From Clostridium sp. E02 (GTDB lineage: Bacteria; Bacillota; Clostridia; Lachnospirales; Lachnospiraceae): 64,000 nucleotides of DNA. Where the stretch lies: the NCBI RefSeq assembly GCF_003833015.1, contig NZ_RJLQ01000013.1:62001-126000 (forward strand), in the 5' to 3' direction. Both the position numbers and the translations under genes were made by a program. Of this stretch, positions 1 through 8,778 are shown in pieces. The notes beneath the pieces are model-generated. The model made no database searches. It was not told the origin of the DNA and saw nothing but the letters and a program-made list of their open reading frames with translations. Position 1 is the stretch's first letter. Each line of letters opens with the position of its first letter.

Positions 1-1067
1 TGGACTTTGTCCTTGGATCCCTTGGCTTTTTCTTGCTGGGTTTTCCGCTTATGTTCGGACCCAGTATCGCTGGATTCTTTGGAGGCTCTGGATTTTTAAT
101 TCCTTATTCTCTCGCCGATGGCGATGGCATGTTTAACGGGCTTCCGATTGCTGTATTTATGATATTTCACACCGTATTCTGTGCAACCGCTGCCACCATT
201 GTATCCGGTGCCATGGCAGAACGTACCAAATTTTCTTCTTACTTGGTTTACTCTGCCTGTATCAGCGTTCTGATTTATCCAGTCACTGGACACTGGATCT
301 GGGGAGGCGGCTGGTTAACAGATCTGGGATTTCATGATTTTGCCGGATCCACTGCAGTTCATATGGTAGGTGGTGTTTGTGCTTTCGTCGGTGCTAAAAT
401 TGTTGGTCCAAGAATTGGAAAATATGACAAAGACGGAAAACCACACGCAATCCCCGGCCACAACATTCCTCTTGGAGCACTTGGTGTATTTATTCTCTGG
501 TTCTGCTGGTTTGGTTTCAACTGTGGTTCTACCACTGCCGCGACCACAACCCTTGGAGACATTGCAATGACAACCAATCTGGCAGCCGCTGCAGCCACTT
601 TAGTTACATTGCTATTCACCTGGAAACGATATGGAAAACCTGATGTATCTATGACTTTAAACGGTGCTCTAGCTGGGCTGGTGGCGATTACTGCAGGATG
701 CGATGTCGTTACTCCATATGAAGCAATAATCATAGGTGCAATTGCTGGATTTGTAGTCGTACTTGCAATCGAATTTATTGACAAAGTAGTTCGGATCGAT
801 GATCCCGTCGGTGCGATTGGTGTTCATGGCTGCTGCGGACTCCTTGGAACACTCCTTACTGGCGTATTTGGAGAAGGGGTTTCTTTCCTTCCACAGCTAA
901 TCGGTGTATTAGCTGTTATGGCTTATGCTGGAGTTATGGCTTTCATTGTATTTACAATTATTAAGAAAACCATGGGGCTTCGAGTTTCCGATCAAGAACA
1001 GATCGATGGGCTGGATCTGCACGAGCACGGCATGTCTGCATACTCTGGATTCCGCATTGACAAATAA
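1..1067 (+). CDS. amt: Ammonium transporter, 5' end cut by window
   Basis: Integral-membrane ammonium channel of the Amt/MEP/Rh family, moving NH3/NH4+ across the cytoplasmic membrane. The frame is open from base 3, so the N-terminus and signal region lie outside the window. About 354 residues are visible, most of the usual ~400-450. The two pore histidines are present in their usual contexts: the first in 'STAVHMVGG' near base 359 and the second in 'GVHGCCG' near base 827. Several hydrophobic helices are evident. The gene ends at TAA followed by a strong hairpin terminator. No PII gene (glnK) follows it, although the two are often paired. Glutamine synthetase III further along the window would use the imported ammonium. 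Confidence 0.95.
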   Translation, partial: DFVLGSLGFFLLGFPLMFGPSIAGFFGGSGFLIPYSLADGDGMFNGLPIAVFMIFHTVFCATAATIVSGAMAERTKFSSYLVYSACISVLIYPVTGHWIWGGGWLTDLGFHDFAGSTAVHMVGGVCAFVGAKIVGPRIGKYDKDGKPHAIPGHNIPLGALGVFILWFCWFGFNCGSTTAATTTLGDIAMTTNLAAAAATLVTLLFTWKRYGKPDVSMTLNGALAGLVAITAGCDVVTPYEAIIIGAIAGFVVVLAIEFIDKVVRIDDPVGAIGVHGCCGLLGTLLTGVFGEGVSFLPQLIGVLAVMAYAGVMAFIVFTIIKKTMGLRVSDQEQIDGLDLHEHGMSAYSGFRIDK

Positions 1068-1093
1068 TAAATCAGCTCTTATTATTTACGAAA

Positions 1094-1121
1094 GTCCCGG
1101 CAGGAACTGCCGGGACTTTTT
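1094..1121 (+). terminator. Rho-independent terminator of amt
   Basis: A perfect 10-bp stem (GTCCCGGCAG / CTGCCGGGAC, 1094-1103 and 1107-1116) with a GAA loop is followed by a T-run. It sits 27 bases after the amt stop and abuts the 3' end of the convergent alarmone synthetase gene. Confidence 0.93.
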
Positions 1122-1707
1122 ATGTAGAATCAGATAAGAACTCCATTTTCTCTTCGATTTCTTTTAGTGCATCTGCGTACAGCTTCAATTCCTCAACTGC
1201 TCTTTCTTTCTTTTCTCTTTTGTAACAGATTCTGTGTTCCAGACTTGCCCAAAGATCCATGGACATAGTACGAAGCTGAATTTCTACTGGATAATACTCC
1301 ATGCCGTCTGTATGGTATACTGGAACCCCAAATACAATATGATAACTCCGATATCCGTTTTCTTTTGGCTTCTTAATATAATCGCGCTCTTTAATTAATA
1401 CGATATCCGTCTGTTTTCGAAGCAGGCAGACAATGGAATAAATATCTCTCACAAAGTAACAAATCACCCGGATTCCTGCAATATCAGTCAGGTAATTTCT
1501 AGCCGCCTCTGTACTTATATCCTGCTCATTTCTTAACAATTTGTTTTCGATACTTTTCTTCTGTTTGATTCTGTGTTGAATATGATGGATTGGATAATTA
1601 TGTTCTTTCCTTCTATAATCATTATTAAGTACATCCACTCTCACCTGGATATTTTGTCTCGCATCTTCATAGGGCTGAATAAAACTGAGGTATTCTTCTT
1701 CGGTCAT
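1120..1707 (-). CDS. Small alarmone synthetase (RelQ/YjbM-like GTP pyrophosphokinase)
   Basis: Makes (p)ppGpp by transferring pyrophosphate from ATP to GDP/GTP; cytosolic stringent-response enzyme. At 195 residues it has only the synthetase domain, with no HD hydrolase, TGS or ACT domains. Recognisable motifs are 'GIRVICYF', the G-loop type 'RDYIKKPKENGYRSYH' (Y replaces the more usual L before H) and 'VEIQLRTMSMDLWASLEH' followed by YK. I chose the ATG at 1707 because GGAGG lies a few bases upstream; an in-frame ATG eight codons earlier has no comparable site. RelQ fits better than RelP because of 'VEIQLRT..D.WASLEH..YK', but I cannot separate them firmly. Confidence 0.88.
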   Translation of the reverse strand: MTEEEYLSFIQPYEDARQNIQVRVDVLNNDYRRKEHNYPIHHIQHRIKQKKSIENKLLRNEQDISTEAARNYLTDIAGIRVICYFVRDIYSIVCLLRKQTDIVLIKERDYIKKPKENGYRSYHIVFGVPVYHTDGMEYYPVEIQLRTMSMDLWASLEHRICYKREKKERAVEELKLYADALKEIEEKMEFLSDST

Positions 1708-1812
1708 ATTCCACCTCCAAAAATCTATCATCCTGAACCTTTAGTATATCCTTTTTTTGTGTCCATATCGTGTCCAAACTATAAATTCGCACGTTCCATT
1801 TTTGATTTAACT

Positions 1813-1854
1813 TAAAATCAAAAAGACCAGAAACTGCATTTGCAATCTCTGGCC
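1813..1854 (-). terminator. Terminator of the yesL gene
   Basis: Reading leftward, a 13-bp stem with G-U pairs (arms 1842-1854 and 1825-1837) is followed by a T-rich tract (1813-1824). It lies just past the stop of the YesL gene and upstream of the alarmone synthetase gene, so the two are probably separate transcripts. Confidence 0.7.
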
Positions 1855-1870
1855 CACTCAAAGCAAAAAT

Positions 1871-2629
1871 TTATTTTAATTCATTGGTATCTTTCTCGTT
1901 TTTGTGTTCATCCCCTTTTGCTAAAAGAATGCTGTTTACCGGTTCATCCCCATTCTCTGCAAACAACGGTCTTAACTCGTCGTCCTCGCTCCGCTCCTCT
2001 TTTGGTGTATACCGATCAAATACCGGAGTCAGCATATAAGAATTTATGAATGCAACCAATGGAAATCCAAAAAGCATAAATACCATTAAAACAGGTGGAA
2101 TCAAGAACACAAATCCTGCTGCCACCAATGCTCCATCAATTACAATAATTCCAATGGTACGGAATAAATGACGAAGTGACATAAAAAATGCATTAAAAAA
2201 CGTCCGTCGAATCCCATTGTAAAATCTTGATTGAAGCGGAAATATGTACGTCGCAACTGCCAGATAAATCAGCCCCATCGCAAGGAATATGGTAAGCATA
2301 ACCGTCTTAACCACCGTCGATCCTGTAAACAAACGGGTAAAGAAATACATGTCCACTCCCAAAATAGCGCCCAGCACCAATAAGATCAGCCAGATCAAAG
2401 TGGCCTGCTTAAAGTTTTCCTTAAACGACTTAAAAAAAGATCGGATGGTATATCCATCCTCATCTCTGGCAAGTTTCAGTGTTACATAATACACCGCTGT
2501 CGTAGATGCCCCCATGGTAACAATGGGAATACTGCATATAAACCATAAAATATTTAGTATAATCAGATCTCCAAATTTACCAATAAAGCGCCAGACCGGA
2601 TTATCATAATTAAATAAACCAGAAAACAT
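1871..2629 (-). CDS. YesL family membrane protein (DUF624)
   Basis: A 252-residue integral membrane protein of the DUF624/YesL family. The N-terminus 'MFSGLFNYDNPVWRFIGKFG', the following 'ILNILWFICSIPIVTMGAST' helix and the 'ARDEDGY' loop are typical. Five hydrophobic stretches are visible, then a charged cytosolic tail of about 50 residues rich in E, D and K. Family members often sit beside carbohydrate ABC transporter operons, but here there is no sugar locus nearby. The molecular function is unknown. The start has a GGGGAATGA-type ribosome binding site. Confidence 0.85.
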   Translation of the reverse strand: MFSGLFNYDNPVWRFIGKFGDLIILNILWFICSIPIVTMGASTTAVYYVTLKLARDEDGYTIRSFFKSFKENFKQATLIWLILLVLGAILGVDMYFFTRLFTGSTVVKTVMLTIFLAMGLIYLAVATYIFPLQSRFYNGIRRTFFNAFFMSLRHLFRTIGIIVIDGALVAAGFVFLIPPVLMVFMLFGFPLVAFINSYMLTPVFDRYTPKEERSEDDELRPLFAENGDEPVNSILLAKGDEHKNEKDTNELK

Positions 2630-2749
2630 ATGTCATTCCCCTTCTCTATAGAGTCAAAGTTATTATAGCGGATATGTGAATAAAAAGCAAATATTCTTGA
2701 TTTTTTTATTAATTTTTATAATTATTAAGGATGTATTTCGTAGATCCTG

Positions 2750-2758
2750 TGGTATAAT
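2750..2758 (+). promoter_or_regulatory. Extended -10 promoter
   Basis: TGGTATAAT (TG at 2750-2751, TATAAT at 2753-2758) is a textbook extended -10 element with no good -35. It lies 42 bases upstream of the ATG at 2801, whose ribosome binding site is AAGGAAAGAGG. Confidence 0.65.
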
Positions 2759-2800
2759 CAGTTCATTGGTAGTAATTACACAAGGAAAGAGGCGTGAGAT

Positions 2801-3502
2801 ATGACCCCTTACGAAGACAAAAAGTTCAAAGATACCCTACTAGAAGAAAAAAAGAAACTGAAAGATATGACTTTCAAAAATAAGATGTGGTACATATGGG
2901 AATATTATAAAATTCCCATCATTGGTGTTATCGTAACCGTGTCCCTTGCCGTTTCCATCGGTTCTGCTGTTTTAAACAACCGACACGAGACAGCGCTTTC
3001 TTGCGTCATATTAAACAGCCAGTCCGACAGCCAACAGGATCTGGTCGGTGAATATTTTGATCCGGGATTTCGTCAGTACATTGAACTGCCTGAGGAGGTT
3101 GAAATCGATGTGGACCATACCATGTCTTTGAGTTTTGATGAATCCGAGATGAATGAATTCACCTATGCAGAGATGGCTAAACTGTCTGCCATGATTACAA
3201 GCAAAGAACTCGATGTCATGATTGCAAAAGAAGATAGCATCGATCACTTTGGACAGATGGGAGGCTTCTACGATTTCAAAGAACTGCTTCCCCCTGATGT
3301 CTATGACAAGGTGAAGGATAATCTCTATCTTGTAACCAATCAGGAAACTGGAGAAACAGCCGCTTATGGTCTAAAGTTAACGGATACGGATTTTTTGAAA
3401 AAAACCGGCCTTCGGATGAAGGAGCCAATTCTGTCTGTTTTAATTAACTCCACCCATACAGACACTGCGCTCCAGCTAATTCGTTATGTGTACGGGCTAT
3501 AA
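2801..3502 (+). CDS. Membrane-anchored protein of unknown function
   Basis: I do not recognise this 233-residue protein. A charged, lysine-rich N-terminal segment (residues 1-35) precedes one transmembrane helix (about residues 40-58, 'IPIIGVIVTVSLAVSIGSAV'). After it comes an extracytoplasmic domain of about 175 residues rich in D/E. It has no cysteine pair or catalytic motif I can name. The topology is that of a single-pass protein with the bulk outside. It has its own extended -10 promoter. The 3' end overlaps the convergent GNAT gene by 59 bases. Similar architectures are common as uncharacterised proteins in Lachnospiraceae (inference). Confidence 0.8.
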   Translation: MTPYEDKKFKDTLLEEKKKLKDMTFKNKMWYIWEYYKIPIIGVIVTVSLAVSIGSAVLNNRHETALSCVILNSQSDSQQDLVGEYFDPGFRQYIELPEEVEIDVDHTMSLSFDESEMNEFTYAEMAKLSAMITSKELDVMIAKEDSIDHFGQMGGFYDFKELLPPDVYDKVKDNLYLVTNQETGETAAYGLKLTDTDFLKKTGLRMKEPILSVLINSTHTDTALQLIRYVYGL

Positions 3503-4184
3503 GATGAAATCCCAATTTTTCCAAAAGGCGTACAGAGAAATAATTTTCATCACTCACCCTTGCATAGACTTGATCTGTAAATCGAGAGGCATAGGATAAC
3601 ATCGATCGGCAAGCCTCCGTCCCATATCCCCGATTCCTATAAGGAGAAAAAATGTGATACCCTAGTTCAAGCGGGGTATCATTTTTATTTAAATGGTTCT
3701 GCCACACCGCTTCGTTGTCAGATTCCATCGGAAAAATCCCACCAACTCCAAGAATCGTTTTTCTATCTTTATCCCAGATTGCCCATAGCCCATATTCATA
3801 AAACCCATACTGATATTTGATATAATCTCTTAGTGTGTCTTCCCCACAAACAATGCTTCCTGCCTCTGTCATTTGTAATTCCGCTGGCAAAAGTAACCTG
3901 TCTTTTTGTTCAAATTCCCGAATAACAAGTCGCCTGGTGAGTGCAATTTCAAAGGGAATTCCCATCGCTCTTCTAACTGCCTGATCTAGAATGCAGTCAT
4001 TGACATCCTCCATGGATTCCACTAGATATAATGCCATAGAAAGACACTGGTTTTTCTGATTCCGGTCCCACAAACCAATAACAGCCCTGCCTTCTGCAAC
4101 GGCAGAACACAGGGCCTCATATTCATCGGATATGGTAACACGGTAGGTCTTTCCTTCTACGTCAATCTCCCGTTCCCATATCAT
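3444..4184 (-). CDS. GNAT family N-acetyltransferase
   Basis: A 246-residue acetyl-CoA-dependent acetyltransferase. The C-terminal half carries the GNAT fold: 'LELGYHIFSPYRNRGYGTEA' is motif A with the acetyl-CoA R-x-x-G-x-G/A loop (RNRGYGTEA). It is followed by 'SVRLLEKLGF' (motif B), close to the RimJ/RimL type. The N-terminal ~90 residues are a separate region that I cannot assign. The start at 4184 lies 4 bases after the upstream cyclophilin stop, pointing to coupled translation. A longer in-frame start at 4232 would overlap the cyclophilin gene and seems less likely. The substrate is unknown. The end overlaps the opposite-strand gene by 59 bases. Confidence 0.85.
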   Translation of the reverse strand: MIWEREIDVEGKTYRVTISDEYEALCSAVAEGRAVIGLWDRNQKNQCLSMALYLVESMEDVNDCILDQAVRRAMGIPFEIALTRRLVIREFEQKDRLLLPAELQMTEAGSIVCGEDTLRDYIKYQYGFYEYGLWAIWDKDRKTILGVGGIFPMESDNEAVWQNHLNKNDTPLELGYHIFSPYRNRGYGTEACRSMLSYASRFTDQVYARVSDENYFSVRLLEKLGFHLIARTHNELAGAQCLYGWS

Positions 4185-4188
4185 CTCT

Positions 4189-4707
4189 TTATACTGTCTC
4201 CGGTTCCGTATACTCTTCACCGAAGGTTTCAACTGTCATAGTTTTTATCTTCTGTTCCTTCATTGGACGGTCATTGTAATCCGTCTTTTCATCTGCTATC
4301 CGATTCACAATATCCATACCTTCGGTCACTTTGCCAAACGCTGCATAGGAACCATCTAAATGTGGGGAGAGCTTATGCATGATAAAAAACTGAGATCCAC
4401 CGGAATCTGGATGCATGGCTCTAGCCATGGAAAGAACCCCTTCGGAATGCTTTAAATCATTGTCCACTCCGTTCTGGATAAATTCGCCCTTGATTGAGTA
4501 ACCTGGTCCGCCTGTTCCAGTCCCTTCCGGACATCCACCTTGTATCATAAATCCATGAATGACTCTGTGGAAAATCAGTTCGTCATAAAACCCCTTCTTT
4601 ATCAGACTAATAAAATTATTGACTGTGTTTGGTGCAATCTCTGGATACAGCTCCGCTTTCATTACATCGCCGTTTTCCATAGTGATTGTTACAACCGGAT
4701 TTTTCAT
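4189..4707 (-). CDS. Peptidyl-prolyl cis-trans isomerase, cyclophilin type
   Basis: A 172-residue cytosolic prolyl isomerase that speeds protein folding. The cyclophilin core is clear: '[13 protein letters not shown]' contains the catalytic arginine, 'GSQFFIM' carries the Q-x-F-I motif, and '[16 protein letters not shown]' matches the classical 'LDG.yAvFG.V..GmdvV'. There is no signal peptide. The ATG at 4707 has GGGAGAA upstream; an in-frame ATG 19 codons earlier lacks such a site. It is the first gene of a two-gene unit with the GNAT gene. Confidence 0.93.
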   Translation of the reverse strand: MKNPVVTITMENGDVMKAELYPEIAPNTVNNFISLIKKGFYDELIFHRVIHGFMIQGGCPEGTGTGGPGYSIKGEFIQNGVDNDLKHSEGVLSMARAMHPDSGGSQFFIMHKLSPHLDGSYAAFGKVTEGMDIVNRIADEKTDYNDRPMKEQKIKTMTVETFGEEYTEPETV

Positions 4708-4765
4708 GTTATTCTCCCTTTCTCGCGTAATTATTCGCACATGAATGTATTTTATCAAATCCATT

Positions 4766-5109
4766 CATTTTTGTAAAGCTGTTCATACTTTGTTTAAACT
4801 TCATTCAAAAACCTTTTACACAAATATCATTATTTCTTCATGTTTCTTAGATATACTAATAATATAGAAAAACAATATTTGAATTATTTTTTTCATAATA
4901 CTTGAGCTGATAATTTATTATCAGCTCTCCTCCCTTTTTGAATAACTTTCTAAGAGCTGTCTCACAAATTCACGTGGGCAGCTCTTTTTTATAATTTTTA
5001 AAGTGGTCCCAGATCCGTCCGCTTTGCTTGATTGATTTATTTATATCTGTCTTTAAGCCCAGTTGTTGCTACTTGAATATTATCATATGCTTTAAAATAG
5101 TACTGACAA
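4766..5109. other. AT-rich gene-free stretch with two hairpins
   Basis: No protein gene is supported here. It holds two hairpins: a perfect 10-bp inverted repeat with a TTTA loop at 4904-4927, and a strong rightward terminator at 4953-4990. Neither has a rightward gene upstream. The leftward cyclophilin gene starts on one side and the leftward DUF255 gene ends on the other. An undetected small RNA or the tail of a lost gene is possible. Confidence 0.5.
4953..4990 (+). terminator. Rightward intrinsic terminator without a matching gene
   Basis: The stem AGAGCTGTC (4953-4961) pairs with GGCAGCTCT (4977-4985) and is followed by TTTTTT. Read leftward, no T-run follows, so it is oriented for rightward transcription even though the nearest rightward gene stops at 3502. 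Confidence 0.75.
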
Positions 5110-7146
5110 TCAGAGGTATAATGCCTTCTTTAATTCATTTATGCAAGTCACCGGCTTTTTGCATGTACCATTCTGACATATATAGTATTGCGCACCAGTC
5201 TCTGGTATAGGATAATCTTTTGTAAACGGTGCTATTTTCGAGAGAACGTTCTGATTCTCCCCTGTCTTTAAAAGTATGCTCATTCCTGGCATGCGCAGAT
5301 TCTTTAGCTGTAAAAGCTCTTTTTGTGTGGTATCTCGAAACGTAACTGCCACAATTTCTACCGTAGGATAAAGGATTGTCTGCAAACTTAAGAGTGAAAA
5401 ACAAAAGTTAGCTGGACTGGCATTTATCTCTTTCATCAGATATTTCATCTGCTTTGTTAAAACCTCTTGCCATGTAACCTCCCCAGTCAGATGATAAAGT
5501 CTGGATAAAACATAGGCTGCTACTGAATTACCAGATGGCAATGCACCATCATAACATTCTTTTGGCCGACTGATCAATGCCTCTCTGTCATGGGCATACA
5601 TATAGAATCCCCCCTGTTTTTGATCGAAAAACAAGGTTATCATGAAATGAGATAACTGAATTGCTTTTTCGAGATAGGCCGGATCCAATGTAGCATCGTA
5701 TTGTTCCAACAACCCAAATATATAGAATGCATAATCATCAAGCTGTCCGTCATAAGCCGCGTCACCATCTCGGTAACGCACAAACAATCTTCCTTCTGAA
5801 TTTGTTAAATTCTCTTCTAGAAATTTCTCGGCTCTTTGAGCCGCCTTTCCATACCGCTCATCTGAAAACACTTGGCTGGCTTTTGCCATGGCTCCGATCA
5901 TAAGTCCATTCCATGAAGTTAGAATCTTATCATCCAAATGGAGTTTGGTTCTTTTCTCCCGATACGAGAAAAGGCGTTCATTCCCCTTCTGAATCGTTTC
6001 ATTTGTCTTCTTATATTCTTTATTCCCAATTAAGTTTAAGATATTTTCCCCTTCAAAGTTCCCCTCTTTTGTAATACCATACCAACGGATAAATTCCTCT
6101 GCTTGATCTCCTAGTATTTTCCGTACCTCTTCCTCTTTAAATGTATAGAACTTTCCTTCCACACCTTCACTGTCTGCATCCTGCCCACAAGTAAATCCGC
6201 CACCTTCATCGGTCAGGGTATTCATAACATAAGATAAAATCCCCTGAGCCACATTTTTATAAAAATCATCCTTTGTAATAAGACTGGCTTCTAAATAGGT
6301 GTAAGCAAGCAAGGCATTGTCGTATAGCATTTTTTCAAAATGAGGAATCAGCCATTTTTCATCGGTGGAATAACGGGAAAACCCACCTCCCAGATGATCA
6401 TAAATTCCACCTCGATACATCTGTCTTAATGTTTTTTCCACCATGGAACGCGAACTGGTGTCTTTTTCATAATAGGAGTGGCGGAGTAAGAAGAGCAGAT
6501 TATGCCCCATTGGAAACTTAGGCGATCTGGAAAAACCACCCCACGTTTTATCAAACGATTGGTTAAGCTGATAGCATCCAGTTAGAAGCAGTTGTCTGTC
6601 CGGTTTCTTTTTTTCTTGCTCGTCCGTTTCAACTGAATGGTTTAAAAACTCTGTGATTTCATCCCCTGCTTTTAACAGCCTGTCTCTTTCTTCTTTCCAA
6701 AGCCGCCCAATGGATTCTAATACATCCAGCAGACCGGGAGACCCCCATCTGGCATGTTTGGGCAAATAGGTGCACGCATAAAAGGGTTTTTGATCCGGAG
6801 TCATAAAAATGGTTAAAGGCCAGCCTCCTGATCCAGTGAGCCTCTGGCAAACACTCATATACACCGCATCGATGTCTGGTCGTTCTTCCCGATCGACTTT
6901 AATTGCTATATAATCTTGATTCAATGCGATAGCTGCTTCTTGGTCTTCAAAGGATTCGTGTGCCATCACGTGGCACCAATGACAAGTTGAGTAGCCGATG
7001 CTTAAGAAAATCGGCTTATTTTCCTCCTTCGCCTTTTGAAATGCTTCTTCTCCCCAAGGATACCAGTTTACTGGGTTGTATTGATGTTGTAGAAGATAGG
7101 GCGATTTTTCATTTGATAATTTATTGGGTATCTTGCTAGTTGTCAT
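5110..7146 (-). CDS. DUF255 thioredoxin-fold protein (YyaL/SSP411 type)
   Basis: A 678-residue cytosolic protein with an N-terminal thioredoxin-like domain (DUF255) and a C-terminal six-hairpin glycosidase-like domain. The N-terminus '[20 protein letters not shown]' is diagnostic, with the CHWC redox-type motif at residues 55-58 and then '[11 protein letters not shown]' and '[18 protein letters not shown]'. The middle contains '[20 protein letters not shown]' and '[13 protein letters not shown]'. Length is normal for the family. Despite the thioredoxin fold, the cellular role is not established. It starts from an AGGAGG site and probably has its own promoter inside the preceding terminator. 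Confidence 0.92.
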   Translation of the reverse strand: MTTSKIPNKLSNEKSPYLLQHQYNPVNWYPWGEEAFQKAKEENKPIFLSIGYSTCHWCHVMAHESFEDQEAAIALNQDYIAIKVDREERPDIDAVYMSVCQRLTGSGGWPLTIFMTPDQKPFYACTYLPKHARWGSPGLLDVLESIGRLWKEERDRLLKAGDEITEFLNHSVETDEQEKKKPDRQLLLTGCYQLNQSFDKTWGGFSRSPKFPMGHNLLFLLRHSYYEKDTSSRSMVEKTLRQMYRGGIYDHLGGGFSRYSTDEKWLIPHFEKMLYDNALLAYTYLEASLITKDDFYKNVAQGILSYVMNTLTDEGGGFTCGQDADSEGVEGKFYTFKEEEVRKILGDQAEEFIRWYGITKEGNFEGENILNLIGNKEYKKTNETIQKGNERLFSYREKRTKLHLDDKILTSWNGLMIGAMAKASQVFSDERYGKAAQRAEKFLEENLTNSEGRLFVRYRDGDAAYDGQLDDYAFYIFGLLEQYDATLDPAYLEKAIQLSHFMITLFFDQKQGGFYMYAHDREALISRPKECYDGALPSGNSVAAYVLSRLYHLTGEVTWQEVLTKQMKYLMKEINASPANFCFSLLSLQTILYPTVEIVAVTFRDTTQKELLQLKNLRMPGMSILLKTGENQNVLSKIAPFTKDYPIPETGAQYYICQNGTCKKPVTCINELKKALYL

Positions 7147-7180
7147 AGGGCATCACCTCCTTAAATAAAGATACAACCTT

Positions 7181-7210
7181 ATTATACCCATTAAAAAAGT
7201 GACTATGTAA
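7181..7210 (-). promoter_or_regulatory. Promoter of the DUF255 gene
   Basis: Leftward -10 TATAAT (7181-7186) and -35 TTACAT (7205-7210) with an 18-base spacer. The -35 lies inside the hairpin that terminates the upstream AGCS gene, so terminator and promoter share bases. Confidence 0.55.
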
Positions 7211-7224
7211 GCCACATAGCCACT
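7192..7224 (-). terminator. Terminator of the AGCS symporter gene
   Basis: Leftward stem AGTGGCTATGT / ACATAGTCACT (7214-7224 and 7198-7208, one G-T pair) with a GGCTT loop, followed by TTTTTT. It lies 45 bases after the symporter stop. Confidence 0.9.
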
Positions 7225-7268
7225 AATTTTTATTTCTTTGCATGTTGCAAAAGATATGGAATTCTTTT

Positions 7269-8630
7269 CTATCGATTGTCATTTTTAGGAACCGTTACTT
7301 CTTTCATAAGAAAAATCAGCGCAACGATGTTAGGAATAGCCATAAGACCATTCCAAATATCAGAAAATTCCCATACTGTCTCTAATTTTGCAAGGCACCC
7401 TGCAAATACGGCACCCAAATACAGTCCAGTATAGACTTTCCCTCGTAAAATCCGCTGGACCAGATAGAATTTCCCTCTAATTTTCAGACTCTCAGCCAGA
7501 TATCCGGCTGCCTGCCGCCCCAGATAATACCAGGCGATGATAGTCGCAAAGGCAAACACAAGCATAGAAGCGGAAACTACATTCTGCCCCAGACCACCAA
7601 GTCGTTTGGAGAAGCTGTATGCAGTCAGTGCGGCGCCATCATATCCAGAAGCAGCCGTATTTCCATCTGTCATACAAAGAATAACAAGTCCTGTCATGGT
7701 ACAGATTAGTATGGTATCAAAAAAAACTTCAAACATGGCCCACATCCCTTGTTCTTCAGGTGTGGTATCCTCTGCTGCCCCATGCAAAACGGCCATACTG
7801 CCCAGTCCTGCCTCGTTGGAAAAAACGCCACGGGATATCCCATACTGCAGACTTTTGCTGATTCCATATCCTGCTGTTCCCGATACCAGAGAGACTGGGC
7901 GAAATGCATCTTTAAAAATACATTCAAAAATATAAGGAATTTTATCATAACAGGACATAATAATAACCATAGAAAAAAGCATATAGATTCCGGCAGCCAG
8001 TGGGATTAACCGTTCCGATACAAAGGCAATTCTTCCAATTCCGCCAATGACTACAAATAAAACAAGAACAGTCAGAAAAATCCCAACCGGAAGGGATGGC
8101 ATTTGAAACGCATAATTTAAGGTATCTGCAATGGAATTTGACTGGACCATACTTCCCATTCCCAAAGATACCATGATACAGAGAAAACTATAGAGCATAC
8201 CAAGATATGGCAGTTTCAATCCTTTTTCCAGGTACACCATGGGACCGCAGACCCACTGACCATTTCCATTTCGGTAACGATAACGGATCCCCAGCATGGT
8301 TTCTGCATATCCTGTCATCATACCAATCCCTGCCGATACCCACATCCAAAACAAGGCACCCGGTCCACCGGCTGTCAAGGCAGTGGCAACACCAACGATA
8401 TTACCGGTTCCAATGGTGGCTGCCAGAGCGGTACAAGCTGTTTGGAATTTAGTGACTTCCCCTGTTTTTTCACCACTTTCTTCCTGTATGCTTCCAATGG
8501 TATGTTTCCACCAATATGGCAGTTTCCGTACTTGAAAAAAACCTGTTTTCAGCGTATAAAAGATACCTATGCCCAAAAAAGCGAACAATAGCCACGGTCC
8601 CCATACCAGTTCATGTATGGTATGTATCAT
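7269..8630 (-). CDS. Sodium:alanine/glycine symporter, AGCS family
   Basis: A 453-residue membrane carrier of the AGCS (alanine or glycine:cation symporter) family that takes up a small neutral amino acid with Na+ or H+. Family marks are 'GPWLLFAFLGIGIFYTLKTG' at the N-terminus, 'ALAATIGTGNIVGVATAL' (the signature), 'YAETMLGIRYR', 'GISRGVFSNEAGLGSMAVLH' and 'TIIAWYYLGRQAA'. About ten to eleven hydrophobic helices are visible, and the length is typical. It is a single-gene transcript with its own terminator. The substrate is not determinable from sequence alone. Confidence 0.93.
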   Translation of the reverse strand: MIHTIHELVWGPWLLFAFLGIGIFYTLKTGFFQVRKLPYWWKHTIGSIQEESGEKTGEVTKFQTACTALAATIGTGNIVGVATALTAGGPGALFWMWVSAGIGMMTGYAETMLGIRYRYRNGNGQWVCGPMVYLEKGLKLPYLGMLYSFLCIMVSLGMGSMVQSNSIADTLNYAFQMPSLPVGIFLTVLVLFVVIGGIGRIAFVSERLIPLAAGIYMLFSMVIIMSCYDKIPYIFECIFKDAFRPVSLVSGTAGYGISKSLQYGISRGVFSNEAGLGSMAVLHGAAEDTTPEEQGMWAMFEVFFDTILICTMTGLVILCMTDGNTAASGYDGAALTAYSFSKRLGGLGQNVVSASMLVFAFATIIAWYYLGRQAAGYLAESLKIRGKFYLVQRILRGKVYTGLYLGAVFAGCLAKLETVWEFSDIWNGLMAIPNIVALIFLMKEVTVPKNDNR

Positions 8631-8717
8631 CCAATCAGCTCCCTAACACTCTCTCTAACACATATTCGTCCCAACCACATAGTATGAAAATTTCCAATAA
8701 TTTTTGCACAAAATAAA

Positions 8718-8734
8718 ATAACATATGTTATAAT
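8718..8734 (+). promoter_or_regulatory. Extended -10 promoter overlapping a palindrome
   Basis: TGTTATAAT (TATAAT 8729-8734, TG at 8727) is an extended -10. It overlaps ATAACATATGTTAT (8718-8731), a perfect 14-bp palindrome that could be a repressor site. It serves the phospholipase-like gene starting at 8779. Confidence 0.55.
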
Positions 8735-8778
8735 CAAACTAATAGTTTCAGAATTTATTCCAATGCGAGGTGAATAAT

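Noticed and set aside
1667-1861. Leftward 64-codon frame between yesL and the alarmone synthetase gene
   Set aside because: It runs through the yesL terminator hairpin and into the synthetase coding region; no ribosome binding site or motif.
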